This document shows positions 26,101 through 37,000 of a stretch of DNA of 64,000 nucleotides, piece after piece (positions within the stretch are counted from its first letter, which is position 1; each line of letters opens with the position of its first letter). The DNA comes from Spirosoma sp. SC4-14 (GTDB taxonomy: Bacteria > Bacteroidota > Bacteroidia > Cytophagales > Spirosomataceae), in assembly GCF_037201965.1 (NCBI RefSeq), contig NZ_CP147518.1:5325001-5389000 (forward strand), read 5' to 3'. The notes beneath the pieces were generated by a model, which saw only the letters and a program-made list of their open reading frames with translations, was not told where the DNA came from and searched no databases. Made by a program: the position numbers and the translations under genes.

Positions 26101-27269
26101 AGCTAACCGTCATCTATCATTCGCCGGAACCAGGAATAACGCTGCAAATCAATGATAGCGGTGTTGGTATTCCTCCTGAAAAACTAAACCGAATTTTCGA
26201 CCGGTTCTATCAGGTCGACGACAGCCAGCAACGAGGTTATGAAGGCACAGGCATTGGTTTAGCCCTGGTGAAAGAACTGGTTACGAGCATGAACGGCCAG
26301 ATTCGTGTCAGTAGCGAGCCGCATCAGGGAACTACCTTCAGTATCGACTTGCCGCTGGTGCCAATTGCGGCTCCGGTTCTACCCCGTAAGGAATCCGATG
26401 CGATACCCGTTGCTATGCTCAATCAGAAAGCCATTCAGCCAGAAGAGCCTCTGACTGTTGCCGACGAAACCTCCATCAAAAAAACAGTGCTAATTATTGA
26501 AGATAACGATGACCTGCGGATGTATATCCGGCATGTGCTCGAACCTGCTTATCTGATTGCCGAAGCCATAGACGGACAGGACGGTTTGCAGATAGCACTC
26601 AGCACCCTGCCCGATCTGGTCATTTGCGATCTGATGATGCCACGTCTGGATGGATTTGGCTTCTGTAGGCAACTCAAAACTCAGGAAGCAACCAGCCACA
26701 TTCCGGTGGTGATGCTTACGGCCAAAGCCGATATGGAAAGCCGGATCGAAGGATTAACCATTGGCGCCGACGACTATCTGACCAAACCCTTCGACCGGCA
26801 GGAGCTATTGCTTCGGGTTCGGAACCTGCTTCAGCAACACGAACGATTGTTTCAGTGGTTTGCCCTCAACCAACAACAGCCGAAACCTGACATAATTGTT
26901 CCACCCGCCCTTACGGCCGAACAACAGTTTCTGGATCGATTGTCGAATGTAGTTCGGCACCATCTGAACGACCCGGAGTTCAGTGTCGAAGCACTGGCCG
27001 AGGCTGTTAACCTGAGTCGTGTGCAATTGCACCGAAAGCTAAAGGCACTGACCAATACTACGGCTACCGTTTATATCCGCGACCTTCGACTTGGCGAAGC
27101 AGCCACACTGCTTATGGCCCAAACCGAGAGTGTAACCCAGATAGCCTACGCCGTTGGCTTCGATAACCTGTCTTATTTTGCCAAGGTCTTTCAGGAAAAA
27201 TATGGTGTTCTGCCGTCGCAATACGCTAAACGCCCCCAGTCGGAGTCGCAGGATCAGAACCACATTTAG
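23178..27269 (+). CDS. hybrid two-component system sensor/regulator (HTCS) with AraC output
   Basis: A 1363-residue one-protein signalling system. A signal peptide (1-16) is followed by two-bladed-type Reg_prop beta-propeller repeats (about 20-700; e.g. GFIWIATKDGLNRYDG and LWIGTLNKGLNLYD). A Y_Y_Y domain (about 730-800), one membrane helix (about 790-815), a HisKA domain with H850 in NLSHEFRTPLT, a HATPase with N and G boxes (DSGVGIP, GTGIGLALVKEL), a receiver domain with D1151, and a C-terminal AraC helix-turn-helix (about 1250-1350) complete it. HTCS proteins sense periplasmic glycans and switch on polysaccharide-use or surface genes. The nearest downstream targets are a sigma factor and the giant surface protein. 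Confidence 0.95.
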   Translation: MRFLYLLFFIPGIIVAQPKGWQELTIANGLSQGMVFDLKQDQKGFIWIATKDGLNRYDGYNFKVFTNDPYNPYSISDNACSALLIDRHHRLWIGTLNKGLNLYDERTQRFYHIAIRDQKTQSGTSYEVRVLTEDPEGNIWVGTGVGRPFKITLPAALQQAFPNQPDFTNQVQLTPLQITSEQSNRPNLYFSFKPNGEGLTGLDNGIYSFHWKKPTSLTKLRLFQNQTSDIFDFYEDGRHDFLFISTSHQIKCWHKGITKTIDFPVRNDLGVQIKPIDANTLAISTVSHLWLLSPTELFSRDSLTVRDAFMTFPPNLYAITKLLRDKTGNIWVGTSGYGIRKFNPRVNQFHSYLPRTSLSQLYVDKQGRTYGRYQFAYGLIDRQSNRLLPFLDEKLPEADRRQRYIIQSRQGLFWVSNVNFQTHEQHLFKFSSTWQLLKKYPLPAGISFGFWVNQTVEDPDSTLWIGATNGKLLHFTPKTETFQVFSYLARSNPETETHALLREPDGTFWIGTQQGLIKAEHLPEKPTYTYYKNSTTSRQSLSNDFVLCLVDDPYEPSRYLWIGTKGGGLERLDKQTGLFDHFTEAQGLPNKVVYGILVDEFRNLWLSTNRGLSQFNPKTEQFRNYTQADGLQDNEFNTASFFKSASGELLFGGVNGLNTFRPSELAKVDQMPPMVNILGLRINNKPVEVRGLDDVLSKGLEYTKQLNLRHDQNLLTFEFGVMDYTNSANNRYRYQLKGIDDDWVEAGTNRFANYAQLPDGNYRLQMMGSVDGEHWSKPLELSIRIQPPFYRTWWAYLIYLTALGLLIWQLNRFQTQRLLLQQQVAFEHKEAGRLAELDALKTRFFTNLSHEFRTPLTLLLGPLNDLRQQHPANTLYQVMYRNATRLQTLIGQLLDLAKLDAGQLQLDLKPGNLSDEFRIWVASFESLAQSRHIKLSLTQNQFQQWMEYDSDKLEKIVTNLVSNALKFTPAKGTVQLTVIYHSPEPGITLQINDSGVGIPPEKLNRIFDRFYQVDDSQQRGYEGTGIGLALVKELVTSMNGQIRVSSEPHQGTTFSIDLPLVPIAAPVLPRKESDAIPVAMLNQKAIQPEEPLTVADETSIKKTVLIIEDNDDLRMYIRHVLEPAYLIAEAIDGQDGLQIALSTLPDLVICDLMMPRLDGFGFCRQLKTQEATSHIPVVMLTAKADMESRIEGLTIGADDYLTKPFDRQELLLRVRNLLQQHERLFQWFALNQQQPKPDIIVPPALTAEQQFLDRLSNVVRHHLNDPEFSVEALAEAVNLSRVQLHRKLKALTNTTATVYIRDLRLGEAATLLMAQTESVTQIAYAVGFDNLSYFAKVFQEKYGVLPSQYAKRPQSESQDQNHI

Positions 27270-27329
27270 CCTATCATTCGACATGAGCGGCTGAGCACAT
27301 TCCCCGAAAATCCATTTTTTTCATAGTGT

Positions 27330-27355
27330 GTAACATGAGTGGTAACGAATGTAAC
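27330..27355 (+). promoter_or_regulatory. three GTAAC boxes upstream of the sigma factor gene
   Basis: GTAAC occurs at 27330, 27342 and 27351, spaced 12 and 9 bp apart, about 100-125 bp before the sigma gene. GTAAC-like -35 elements are typical of ECF sigma promoters in Bacteroidota, so self-activation is possible. The rest of the 185-bp gap shows nothing clear. Confidence 0.25.
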
Positions 27356-27454
27356 GAGAGTGTTAGCAGCTTTATCGATTGACAGAGTACTTGCAGGTTA
27401 TTGATTTAGCCTTATTGAGGCCCATTTTTTCGATTTGGAGTATCGCTCATACGT

Positions 27455-28012
27455 ATGAAAAAACCGAAACGTCACCGCCAACCGCCAGCCTATCCATTAC
27501 CACCCGGCAGCGAGGCAAACAACTTTGAACAACTCTATCGCCAATATGTCCATAAGGTATTCCGAACCTGTATGACGTTAACCAACAACAGTGCTTCGGC
27601 TCAGGATTATACACAGGATATTTTTCTGAAAGTCTTTGACAAGCTCGATTCCTTTCAAAACCGCTCTTCCCTGTCGACCTGGTTATATGCGGTTTCCTAC
27701 AACCATTGTCTGACTCAGCTAAAAAAAGAAAGCAGGAAGAAAATGGAGCCAATTGCCGATCTACCGTTTGCGGAGTCGTTGGCAGACGATTGGCCACCCG
27801 ACATTGCAGAAGAGCGTCGTCAGGCTCAGGAAACATCACTACGGGAACTACCGCCGGAGGAGTTAACGCTACTTCGGCTTAAATACGAGGACGGGCTATC
27901 GATTCGGGCCCTAAGCCAGCAGTACAATCTCTCTGAAAGTGCCGTAAAAATGCGGCTGAAACGTACCCGCGACCGGCTCCAGGCCAGTGTTCACCGACGA
28001 TTGAGCACCTGA
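27455..28012 (+). CDS. ECF-like RNA polymerase sigma factor
   Basis: A 185-residue sigma-70 family protein. Region 2 spans about residues 25-95 (YRQYVHKVFRTC, then YTQDIFLKVFDKL and STWLYAVSYNHC), and region 4 spans about 125-180 (LRELPPEELTLLRLKYEDG, then ESAVKMRLKRTRDRL helix-turn-helix). Region 3 is absent, as in ECF factors. A basic N-terminal tail (KKPKRHRQPP) precedes it. No anti-sigma factor gene is adjacent. It lies 80 bp before the giant surface protein gene, which it may control. Confidence 0.9.
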   Translation: MKKPKRHRQPPAYPLPPGSEANNFEQLYRQYVHKVFRTCMTLTNNSASAQDYTQDIFLKVFDKLDSFQNRSSLSTWLYAVSYNHCLTQLKKESRKKMEPIADLPFAESLADDWPPDIAEERRQAQETSLRELPPEELTLLRLKYEDGLSIRALSQQYNLSESAVKMRLKRTRDRLQASVHRRLST

Positions 28013-28092
28013 TTCCAGTTTATTAGCACGATTGTCTGATAACGAAATTCCTAAAACGCTTAGTTACGAATACCCAAAAACTTCCTCTTTTT

Positions 28093-31000
28093 ATGAATCG
28101 ATACGTTTACCTCGTCTTACTCTTTCTGGGTTTTGGCGTTAGCCACTCACTCTTTGCGACGAATAAGTTCTGGACAGGGACAACCAATAACGACTGGAAT
28201 ACGGCCAATAACTGGAACCCTTCTGGAGTACCTACTGCTTCAGACAATGTATATATTAACGGTGGAACAGGCAATCCTGTTATCGGGTCAGGAACAACTG
28301 CCACTATCATTAGTATACAGATAGACAACAAAACACTGACCATAAATAGTGGAGGCCAATTGAATGTTAGAGGTGATGGCACCTTATATAAATATGTCGA
28401 TCTCTACCCAAATTCAATCCTAATTAATTATGGAACCCTTGCCATGGAAACGGCTGCCGGTGGACCGGTTGCGGGCGTTTTTGGATCTGGAAATTACTAT
28501 TCTCTTGTGCAAAACTATGGTACCATCCGTGTTAATTCTTCCTACAGCACTGCCGTCGAATTGGGTGGAAATGTTGGCCAATCACCGACGAGCGCCATAA
28601 TAAATAACTATGCCTGTGGGCAGTTTATTATCGTTAACGGAAATCTCATTGGCTATGATAATATTGGATCCATCACAAATAGTGGGTTACTCCAGGTTCA
28701 GGGTTCCATCTATGGTGTAAACTCCTTTACCAATAATGGGGTGTTAAAGTATGGATCTAATTATGTTTCGATCACTAGTAATAATGGCTCTGTAATCGTC
28801 AACGATAATCCAACCAACAGCACGATCTTTACCTACACAGGTACGTTTTTGGGTACTGTAAACGGGATCTATACCAACTCTGCAGCCACTACATCAGCCG
28901 GTACGTTTACAGCCCCGAATACATTCGTGCCATCGGGTTTATCCTCCGGCGCCCAAACACTTTATGCGAAAATAACACCATCGGGAGGGGGCTGTACCTA
29001 CATTGTACCCTTTACGTATACGTATACCCCTCCACCAGTCTTTTCTACCAATCCGGCCAGCAAAAGTGTTTGTAGCGGAAGCGGTACTACGTTTACGGTA
29101 GCCGCATCAGGGGCCAATTCCTACCAGTGGCAGGTCAATACGGGAGGAGGTTTTAACAATATCAGCAATACGACTCCGTACTCGGGCGCTACCGGAACTA
29201 CCTTAACGATCAGCAACGTAGCCGGACTCGATGGGTACCAGTATCGCTGCGTTGCCACGGGCGATGGTGGGAATACCAATTCCGGCTCGGCGACATTAAC
29301 GGTAAATCCACTGCCAACAGCCAACATTCTGACGCCCGCCAGTACATCCATTACCTGTAGTACGCCTACCCTTAGCCTGACGGCCACCGGCGGCAGCACC
29401 TACCGCTGGGATAACAACTCGACCAATGCCATTCGGTCGGTTTCTTCCAGTGGTACTTACTCCGTAACGGTCACCTCAGCCAGCGGCTGCACGGCGGTCG
29501 ATTCGCAGGTCATTGGCGTCAACACCACTCCGCCTACGGCCAGCGTTCTGGCCCCCGCCAGCACCACCATTACCTGTAGTACGCCCAACCTCAGCCTGAC
29601 AGCGACTGGTGGCGGCACTTACCGATGGGATGACAACTCGACCAATGCCATTCGGTCGGTTTCTTCCAGTGGTACTTACTCCGTTACCGTTACCGGAACC
29701 AACGGCTGTACGGCCGTGGCCTCCAGGAGTATAAGCGCCAATACGACGACACCAACCGTCAGCATTACAGCCGGAAACGGAGGGGCGCTAACCTGTAATG
29801 TCAGCGTTATAGGTCTTACGGCTTCGGGAGGCACATCCTATCGGTGGGACAATAATCAAACCACTGATACCCGTAATGTCAACGCAGCCGGTGTTTATTC
29901 GGTAACGGTTACGGCAGATAATGGCTGTACCGCAACCAGCAGTTTTACCGTTACGTCCGACACAACTCCGCCAACGCCAACACTGTCGGCAAGCCCGTCG
30001 GCAACCTTAACCTGTAATCAGACAAGCCTGACGCTCACCGCAGGCGGAGGCCCCAGTTATCATTTTAGTGGCCCCGGAATTATAGGTATCAACTCGGCAG
30101 CAGGCACCGCGACCCTAAATACCGCCGGGGTTTACTCGGTAACGGTTACGGGGGCGAATGGCTGTACGGCCACGACAAATACGACCATTTATAGTAATAC
30201 GGCAGTCGTAAGCGTTACTAATCCACTTATCACTACGGCTACAGTTGGCACAGCTTTCAGCCAAACCTTCACCACCAGCAGTGGAACAGCTCCCCTGAGC
30301 TTCAGTATTGCGAGTGGCAGTCTACCTACTGGCTTAAATCTGGCCACAACAGGAGTTTTATCAGGCATTCCGACCCAAAGCGGTAGTTTCTCCATTACGG
30401 TGCGGGCTACGGATGCCAATGGCTGTTCGGCCATTGGAGCCACGTATAGTCTGCTGGTTAGTACAACCGCCACCGTAACAACAGCGCCCCCCAGTAGCAT
30501 TCTGGGTACGAGTGCTACGCTGGGCGGCAACGTCACCGCCGATGGCGGGGCCTCCGTCACGGATCGGGGGGTGGTCTATATGACGGGCAACGGTACACCC
30601 ACTACCAGCAATACTAAAGTAACAATGAGCTCAGGAACGGGAAGTTTCTCTCAGACGGTAAGCAATCTGTCGGGAGGTACGACCTACTCGGTACGCGCTT
30701 ATGCCATTAACGTAGCCGGTACCAGCTATGGCGCCGTGCAAAGTTTCTCAACGACGAGCGCTCCATCAGCCCCTGTCGTGATTACTCCGGCAAATGGTAG
30801 TCTACTGAGTAACAACAAGCCACCCTATACGGGAACAGCGGCTCCTAATAGTAGTGTAACGGTATTTGTTGACGGAAGTAATCTTGGCCAGATTAACACC
30901 GATGTCAGCGGAAACTGGAGTTATACACCATCGGCACCATTGACCGATGGCCCACACCAGGTATATGCCATTGCTACGTTCAACGGTCTCGATAGCCCCA

Positions 31001-34000
31001 ACAGCAACACCAACAACTTTACGATTGACACAACCCCTCCGGCATCTCCAGTGGTTACGACACCAGCTAATGGTCAAATAACCAGCGACAACACTCCTAC
31101 GTATACCGGTACGGCTGAGTCCAACAGTACAGTGACGGTATATGTGGATAACTCGGCCATTGGTACCGCCCCGGCCGATGCGAGCGGCAACTGGAGTTTT
31201 ACTCCCACTACTCCGCTACCAGATGGTTCACACTCCGTAAGAGCCACGGCAGCAGATCTGGCTGGCAATACCAGCCCTAATAGTAATACCAATACGTTTA
31301 CGATCGACACCGTTGTGCCTACGGTGAGCCTCAGCAGCACCGCTCCCGACCCAACCAATACCAGCCCGATTCCGCTTACAATTATTTTTTCGGAATCGGT
31401 AACAGGTTTCCTGGCAGGCGATATTGCGGTAACGAACGGCACCTTGAGTGATTTCACTGGTTCTGGATCTCAGTATACTGTCAACATAGTGCCTGTATCA
31501 GCAGGGGTTGTTTCGGCTAGTGTTGCTTCTGGTGTTGCTCAGGATATGGCGGGCAACGGTAACAGCGCGTCGAATCTATTTTCGATCCAATACAACCCAT
31601 TGCCTACTATCAGCGATTTTCTGGCCGATCCCGATCCAGTTTGTGCGGGCAATCAGGTCACCTTCTCGGCTAGCTTAGGTAATTTGACGGGTTCCTATGC
31701 CTACACACTTACCAATGGCACCAGCACAACCACTGGTAACAGCAGCAATGCAAACTTTAGTCAACTAATTACCACTACAACATCGGGCATTCAGGCTTTT
31801 TCACTCACAGTGAGTAGTAATGGTCAATCGGCTACCGAAGTCTATGAATTAACGGTTAGTGAATTGCCAGCGGCAACGCTAACGGCCAGTAATGGCGGAG
31901 TACTTACTTGTGCTCAAACCAGTTTGACGCTAACGGCTACCGGCGGAGATGATTTTGTGTTTAGTGGACCCGGCATTCTCAGTCAGGACCCCGAAGGCGG
32001 AATTGCGGTCATCAATGCCTCGGGCGTTTACTCAGTAACGGTAACGAATACCGAAACGGGCTGTTTCAGTACAACCTCAACAACCGTAACCAGCGACACG
32101 GCAACGCCATCGCTCAGCATCACCCCAACCTCCACCACCCTGACCTGCGCCAACCCATCGGCAACCCTGACGGCCAACGGCACTGGTTCAGTCTTGTGGT
32201 CAACCGGTGAAACCACATCCGCCATCACCGTCTCGGCAGCGGGCACTTATTCGGTTACCCTCACAAGTGGCAGCGGTTGTACCGCCACAGCCAGTGCCAG
32301 TGTGCAGGCTGATCAGACACCCCCATCGGTGAGCATTACCCCAACCTCCACCACCCTGACCTGCGCTAATCCATCGGCTACACTAACGGCTAACGGAACC
32401 GGTTCAGTGCTGTGGAGCACCGGTGAAACCACTTCGGCCATCACCGTCTCCGAAGCGGGCACCTACTCGGTTACCCTCACAAGTGGCAGCGGTTGTACCG
32501 CCACAGCTTCGGCATCGGTGCAGGCCGACCAGACGGCTCCATCGGTGAGCATTACCCCAATCTCCACCACCCTGACGTGTGCCAACCCATCGGCTACCCT
32601 GACGGCTAACGGCACGGGTTCGGTCTTGTGGTCAACGGGTGAAACCACCTCGGCCATCACCGTCTCCGAAGCGGGCACCTACTCGGTCACCCTGACTTCG
32701 GGCAGCGGCTGTACTGCAACGGCCAACGCCAGTGTGCAGGCTGACCAGACAGCCCCATCGGTGAGCATTACACCCACAAGCACCACGCTCACTTGCGCCA
32801 ATCCGTCAGCCACCCTGACGGCCAACGGAACCGGTTCGGTCTTGTGGTCAACCGGCGAAACCACCTCGGCCATCACCGTCTCCGAAGCGGGCACCTACTC
32901 GGTCACCCTGACTTCGGGCAGCGGCTGTACTGCAACGGCCAACGCCAGTGTGCAGGCTGACCAGACAGCCCCATCGGTGAGCATTACACCCACAAGCACC
33001 ACGCTCACTTGCGCCAATCCGTCAGCCACCCTGACGGCCAACGGAACCGGTTCGGTCTTGTGGTCAACCGGCGAAACCACATCCGCTATCACTGTCTCCG
33101 AAGCGGGTACCTACTCGGTCACCCTCACAAGTGGCAGCGGTTGCACCGCAACGGCCAGTGCCAGTGTGCAGGCTGATCAAACTGCCCCATCGGTGAGCAT
33201 TACCCCAACCTCCACCACCCTGACCTGCGCCAACCCATCGGCTACCCTGACGGCCAACGGCACCGGTTCAGTCTTGTGGTCAACCGGTGAAACCACCTCC
33301 GCCATCACCGTCTCGGCAGCTGCCACTTATTCGGTTACCCTCACAAGTGGCAGCGGTTGTACCGCCACAGCTTCGGCATCGGTGCAGGCCGACCAGGCAA
33401 CGCCATCGCTCAGCATCACCCCAACCTCCACCACCCTGACCTGCGCCAACCCATCGGCTACCCTGACGGCTAACGGAACCGGTTCGGTGCTGTGGTCAAC
33501 GGGCGAAACCACCTCCGCCATCACTGTCTCCGAAGCGGGCACCTACTCGGTCACCCTCACAAGTGGCAGTGGTTGTACCGCAACGGCTAGTGCCAGCGTG
33601 CAGGCTGATCAGACGGCACCAACCGTCAGCATTACGCCTTCGTCCACCACGCTCACTTGTGCCAACCTATCGGCAACGCTGACGGCTAACGGAACCGGTT
33701 CGGTCTTGTGGTCAACGGGTGAAACCACCTCGGCCATCACCGTCTCCGAAGCGGGCACCTACTCGGTCACCTTAACCAGTGGCAGTGGTTGCACCGCCAC
33801 GGCTTCGGCATCGGTGCAGGCTGACCAGACGGCACCAACCGTCAGCATTACCCCAACCTCGACTACGCTCACTTGCGCTAACCCATCGGCAACGCTGACG
33901 GCCAACGGCACCGGTTCAGTGCTCTGGAGCACCGGTGAAACCACATCCGCCATCACTGTATCGGCAGCGGGCACCTACTCAGTGACCCTCACAAGTGGCA

Positions 34001-37000
34001 GCGGCTGTACTGCAACGGCCAACGCCAGTGTGCAGGCCGACCAGACGGCTCCAACCGTCAGCATTACCCCAACCTCCACCACCCTGACGTGTGCCAACCC
34101 ATCGGCAACGCTGACGGCCAATGGCACCGGTTCGGTATTGTGGTCAACCGGTGAAACCACATCCGCTATCACCGTCTCGGCAGCAGGCACCTACTCGGTG
34201 ACCCTGACTTCGGGCAGCGGCTGTACTGCAACGGCTTCGGCTAGTGTGCAGGCTGACCAGACAGCCCCATCGGTGAGCATTACGCCCACAAGCACCACCC
34301 TGACGTGTGCCAACCCATCGGCTACCCTGACGGCTAACGGCACGGGTTCGGTCTTGTGGTCAACCGGTGAAACCACCTCGGCCATCACCGTCTCCGAAGC
34401 GGGTACCTACTCGGTCACCCTCACAAGTGGCAGCGGCTGTACCGCCACGGCCAGTGCCAGTGTGCAGGCTGACCAGACAGCCCCATCGGTGAGCATTACA
34501 CCCACAAGTACCACCCTGACGTGTGCCAACCCATCGGCTACCCTGACGGCTAATGGAACCGGATCAGTGCTGTGGAGCACTGGTGAAACCACCTCTGCCA
34601 TCACTGTCTCCGAAGCGGGCACCTACTCGGTCACCCTGACTTCGGGCAGTGGTTGTACCGCCACGGCCAACGCCAGTGTGCAGGCTGACCAGACGGCACC
34701 AACCGTCAGCATTACGCCTTCGTCCACTACGCTCACTTGCGCCAACCCATCAGCCACCCTGACGGCCAATGGCACCGGTTCGGTCTTGTGGAGCACCGGT
34801 GAAACCACATCCGCTATCACCGTCTCGGCAGCAGGCACCTACTCGGTGACCCTGACTTCGGGCAGCGGCTGTACTGCAACGGCCAACGCCAGTGTGCAGG
34901 CTGACCAAACTGCCCCATCGGTGAGCATTACACCCACAAGCACCACGCTCACTTGTGCCAATCCATCAGCTACCCTGACGGCCAATGGCACTGGTTCGGT
35001 CTTGTGGTCAACCGGCGAAACCACATCCGCCATCACCGTCTCCGAAGCGGGTACCTACTCGGTCACTCTGACTTCGGGCAGCGGTTGCACCGCCACGGCC
35101 AACGCCAGTGTGCAGGCCGACCAGACGGCCCCATCGGTGAGCATTACCCCAACCTCCACCACCCTGACCTGCGCTAATCCATCGGCTACCCTGACGGCTA
35201 ATGGCACAGGTTCAGTGCTGTGGAGCACCGGTGAAACCACATCCGCCATCACCGTCTCAGCAGCGGGCACCTACTCGGTAACCCTGACTTCGGGCAGCGG
35301 CTGTACTGCAACGGCTTCGGCTAGTGTTGAAGAGCTAACTGGCCAAACTATAGCCTTTACGCAACAGCCAGCTTCGACCTCATCAGTCACCGTGGGCGAC
35401 AATGTCTCGGTTTATAGCTCAGTCTCTGGGCAAGCCCTTTCATTCCAATGGTACAAAGACAATTTCGCGAACCCTGTCGCAAGTCAAACAACGGCAACGC
35501 TCACGCTGACCAATGTGCAACTCACCGATGCTGGTTCCTATTCGCTGGTGGTAACCGGGGCTTGTAACAGCCTGACCTCAACGGCCTTCAACCTTAGCGT
35601 CGACCCTGTTGTTAGTGCGCCATTTGCTATCACCAGCGTAACACTATTTAATTGTACGCCTATTGATGCCTACAAACGAGTCATCAGTTTCCAGCCAAAC
35701 TATACCGGACTGACTGGCCAGCCGATCTCGTTCTCGGTCGTCAATGAGATGGTGCCCACAACAGCCTCAGGCCCTTATACCTTGCAGATGTATACCGACA
35801 ACCCGGTCATCGTGCTCAATGCCATCCAGCAAGGAACACCACAACCGGCCGTATACAGTTTCAATTGGCAGGAAGCCTGTCAGACTATTGGCAGCAACAA
35901 TACTCCACCAACATTGGTTAGTTCACCAGCCAATCAAACCCTGACCGAAAATCAGGCCTTTAGTCTCAATTTAGGAGGAGTATTTACTGACAATGAGACA
36001 CCTAACAGCCTCATACTGTCGGCTACTGGCTTGCCCAATGGATTGACGCTGAACGGTGTTATTCTTTCAGGAAGCTCGTCTCAGATCGGGACTACTACTG
36101 TCACGCTGACAGCCACCGACCCCAGCGGGCTCACGGCCAATACCAGCTTTATGATTACGGTTGTGGAAGCTCCCCAGGGCAATACCCCCCCTACGGTAGT
36201 TAACACACCCACTAATCAGACCGCTACGCAGGGTCAACCGTTCAGCCTCAATCTGGATGGTGTATTTACTGACAACGAGACGCCCAATAGCCTCACGCTG
36301 TCGGCCGCAGGACTGCCCAATGGATTGAATCTGATTGGTACGGTTCTCTCGGGTACACCTTCGCAAACGGGTACATCTACGGTGACCCTAACCGCTACCG
36401 ATCCGGGTAATCTGTCGACCAGTACCCACTTTATGATTACGGTTAGCAGTGGTGAAACACCGGGCAACTTTGCCATACAGAGTGTAACGACCATCAACTG
36501 TACGCCCATCAGCGACAATCGCTTCGATATCAGTTTCCAGCCGAACTATTCGGGCCTGAATGGACAACCGATCACCTTCGGGGTCTATAATGAACTAATA
36601 CCGACTACGAAGGAAGGGCCCTATTCGCTGCAGCTATACCCCGACAATCCGGTTGTTCTGTTGCAGGCGACTCAGCAAGGCAGCGAAGGCATGGCCACGT
36701 TCAGCTACAACTGGCTGGAAGCTTGTCAGGCCAACCCACCGGCCAACACCGCTCCGTGGCTGCTTACACCGGTAGCCAACCAAACGGCTACCTCTGGTCA
36801 GTTCTTTAGTCTGAATCTGGCGGGTACGTTTACGGATGGAGAAACCCCAAACAGTCTGGCACTGACAGCCAGCGGCTTACCGGGTGGATTCGCGATCAAT
36901 GGTACCACGCTTTCGGGCACGACCAGCCAAACCGGCACCTTTGCGGTAACACTGACGGCTACCGATCCGGGTAATCTGTCGACCAGCACCAATTTCGAGA

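Noticed and set aside
32028..35270. A ladder of 65-72-residue reading frames on the minus strand at 216-bp spacing
   Set aside because: They are the reverse complement of the surface-protein repeats. The period is a multiple of three, so the same frame stays open in every copy.
32101..35328. CRISPR-like array
   Set aside because: The units are 216 bp, contiguous and without spacers, and they encode one continuous protein.
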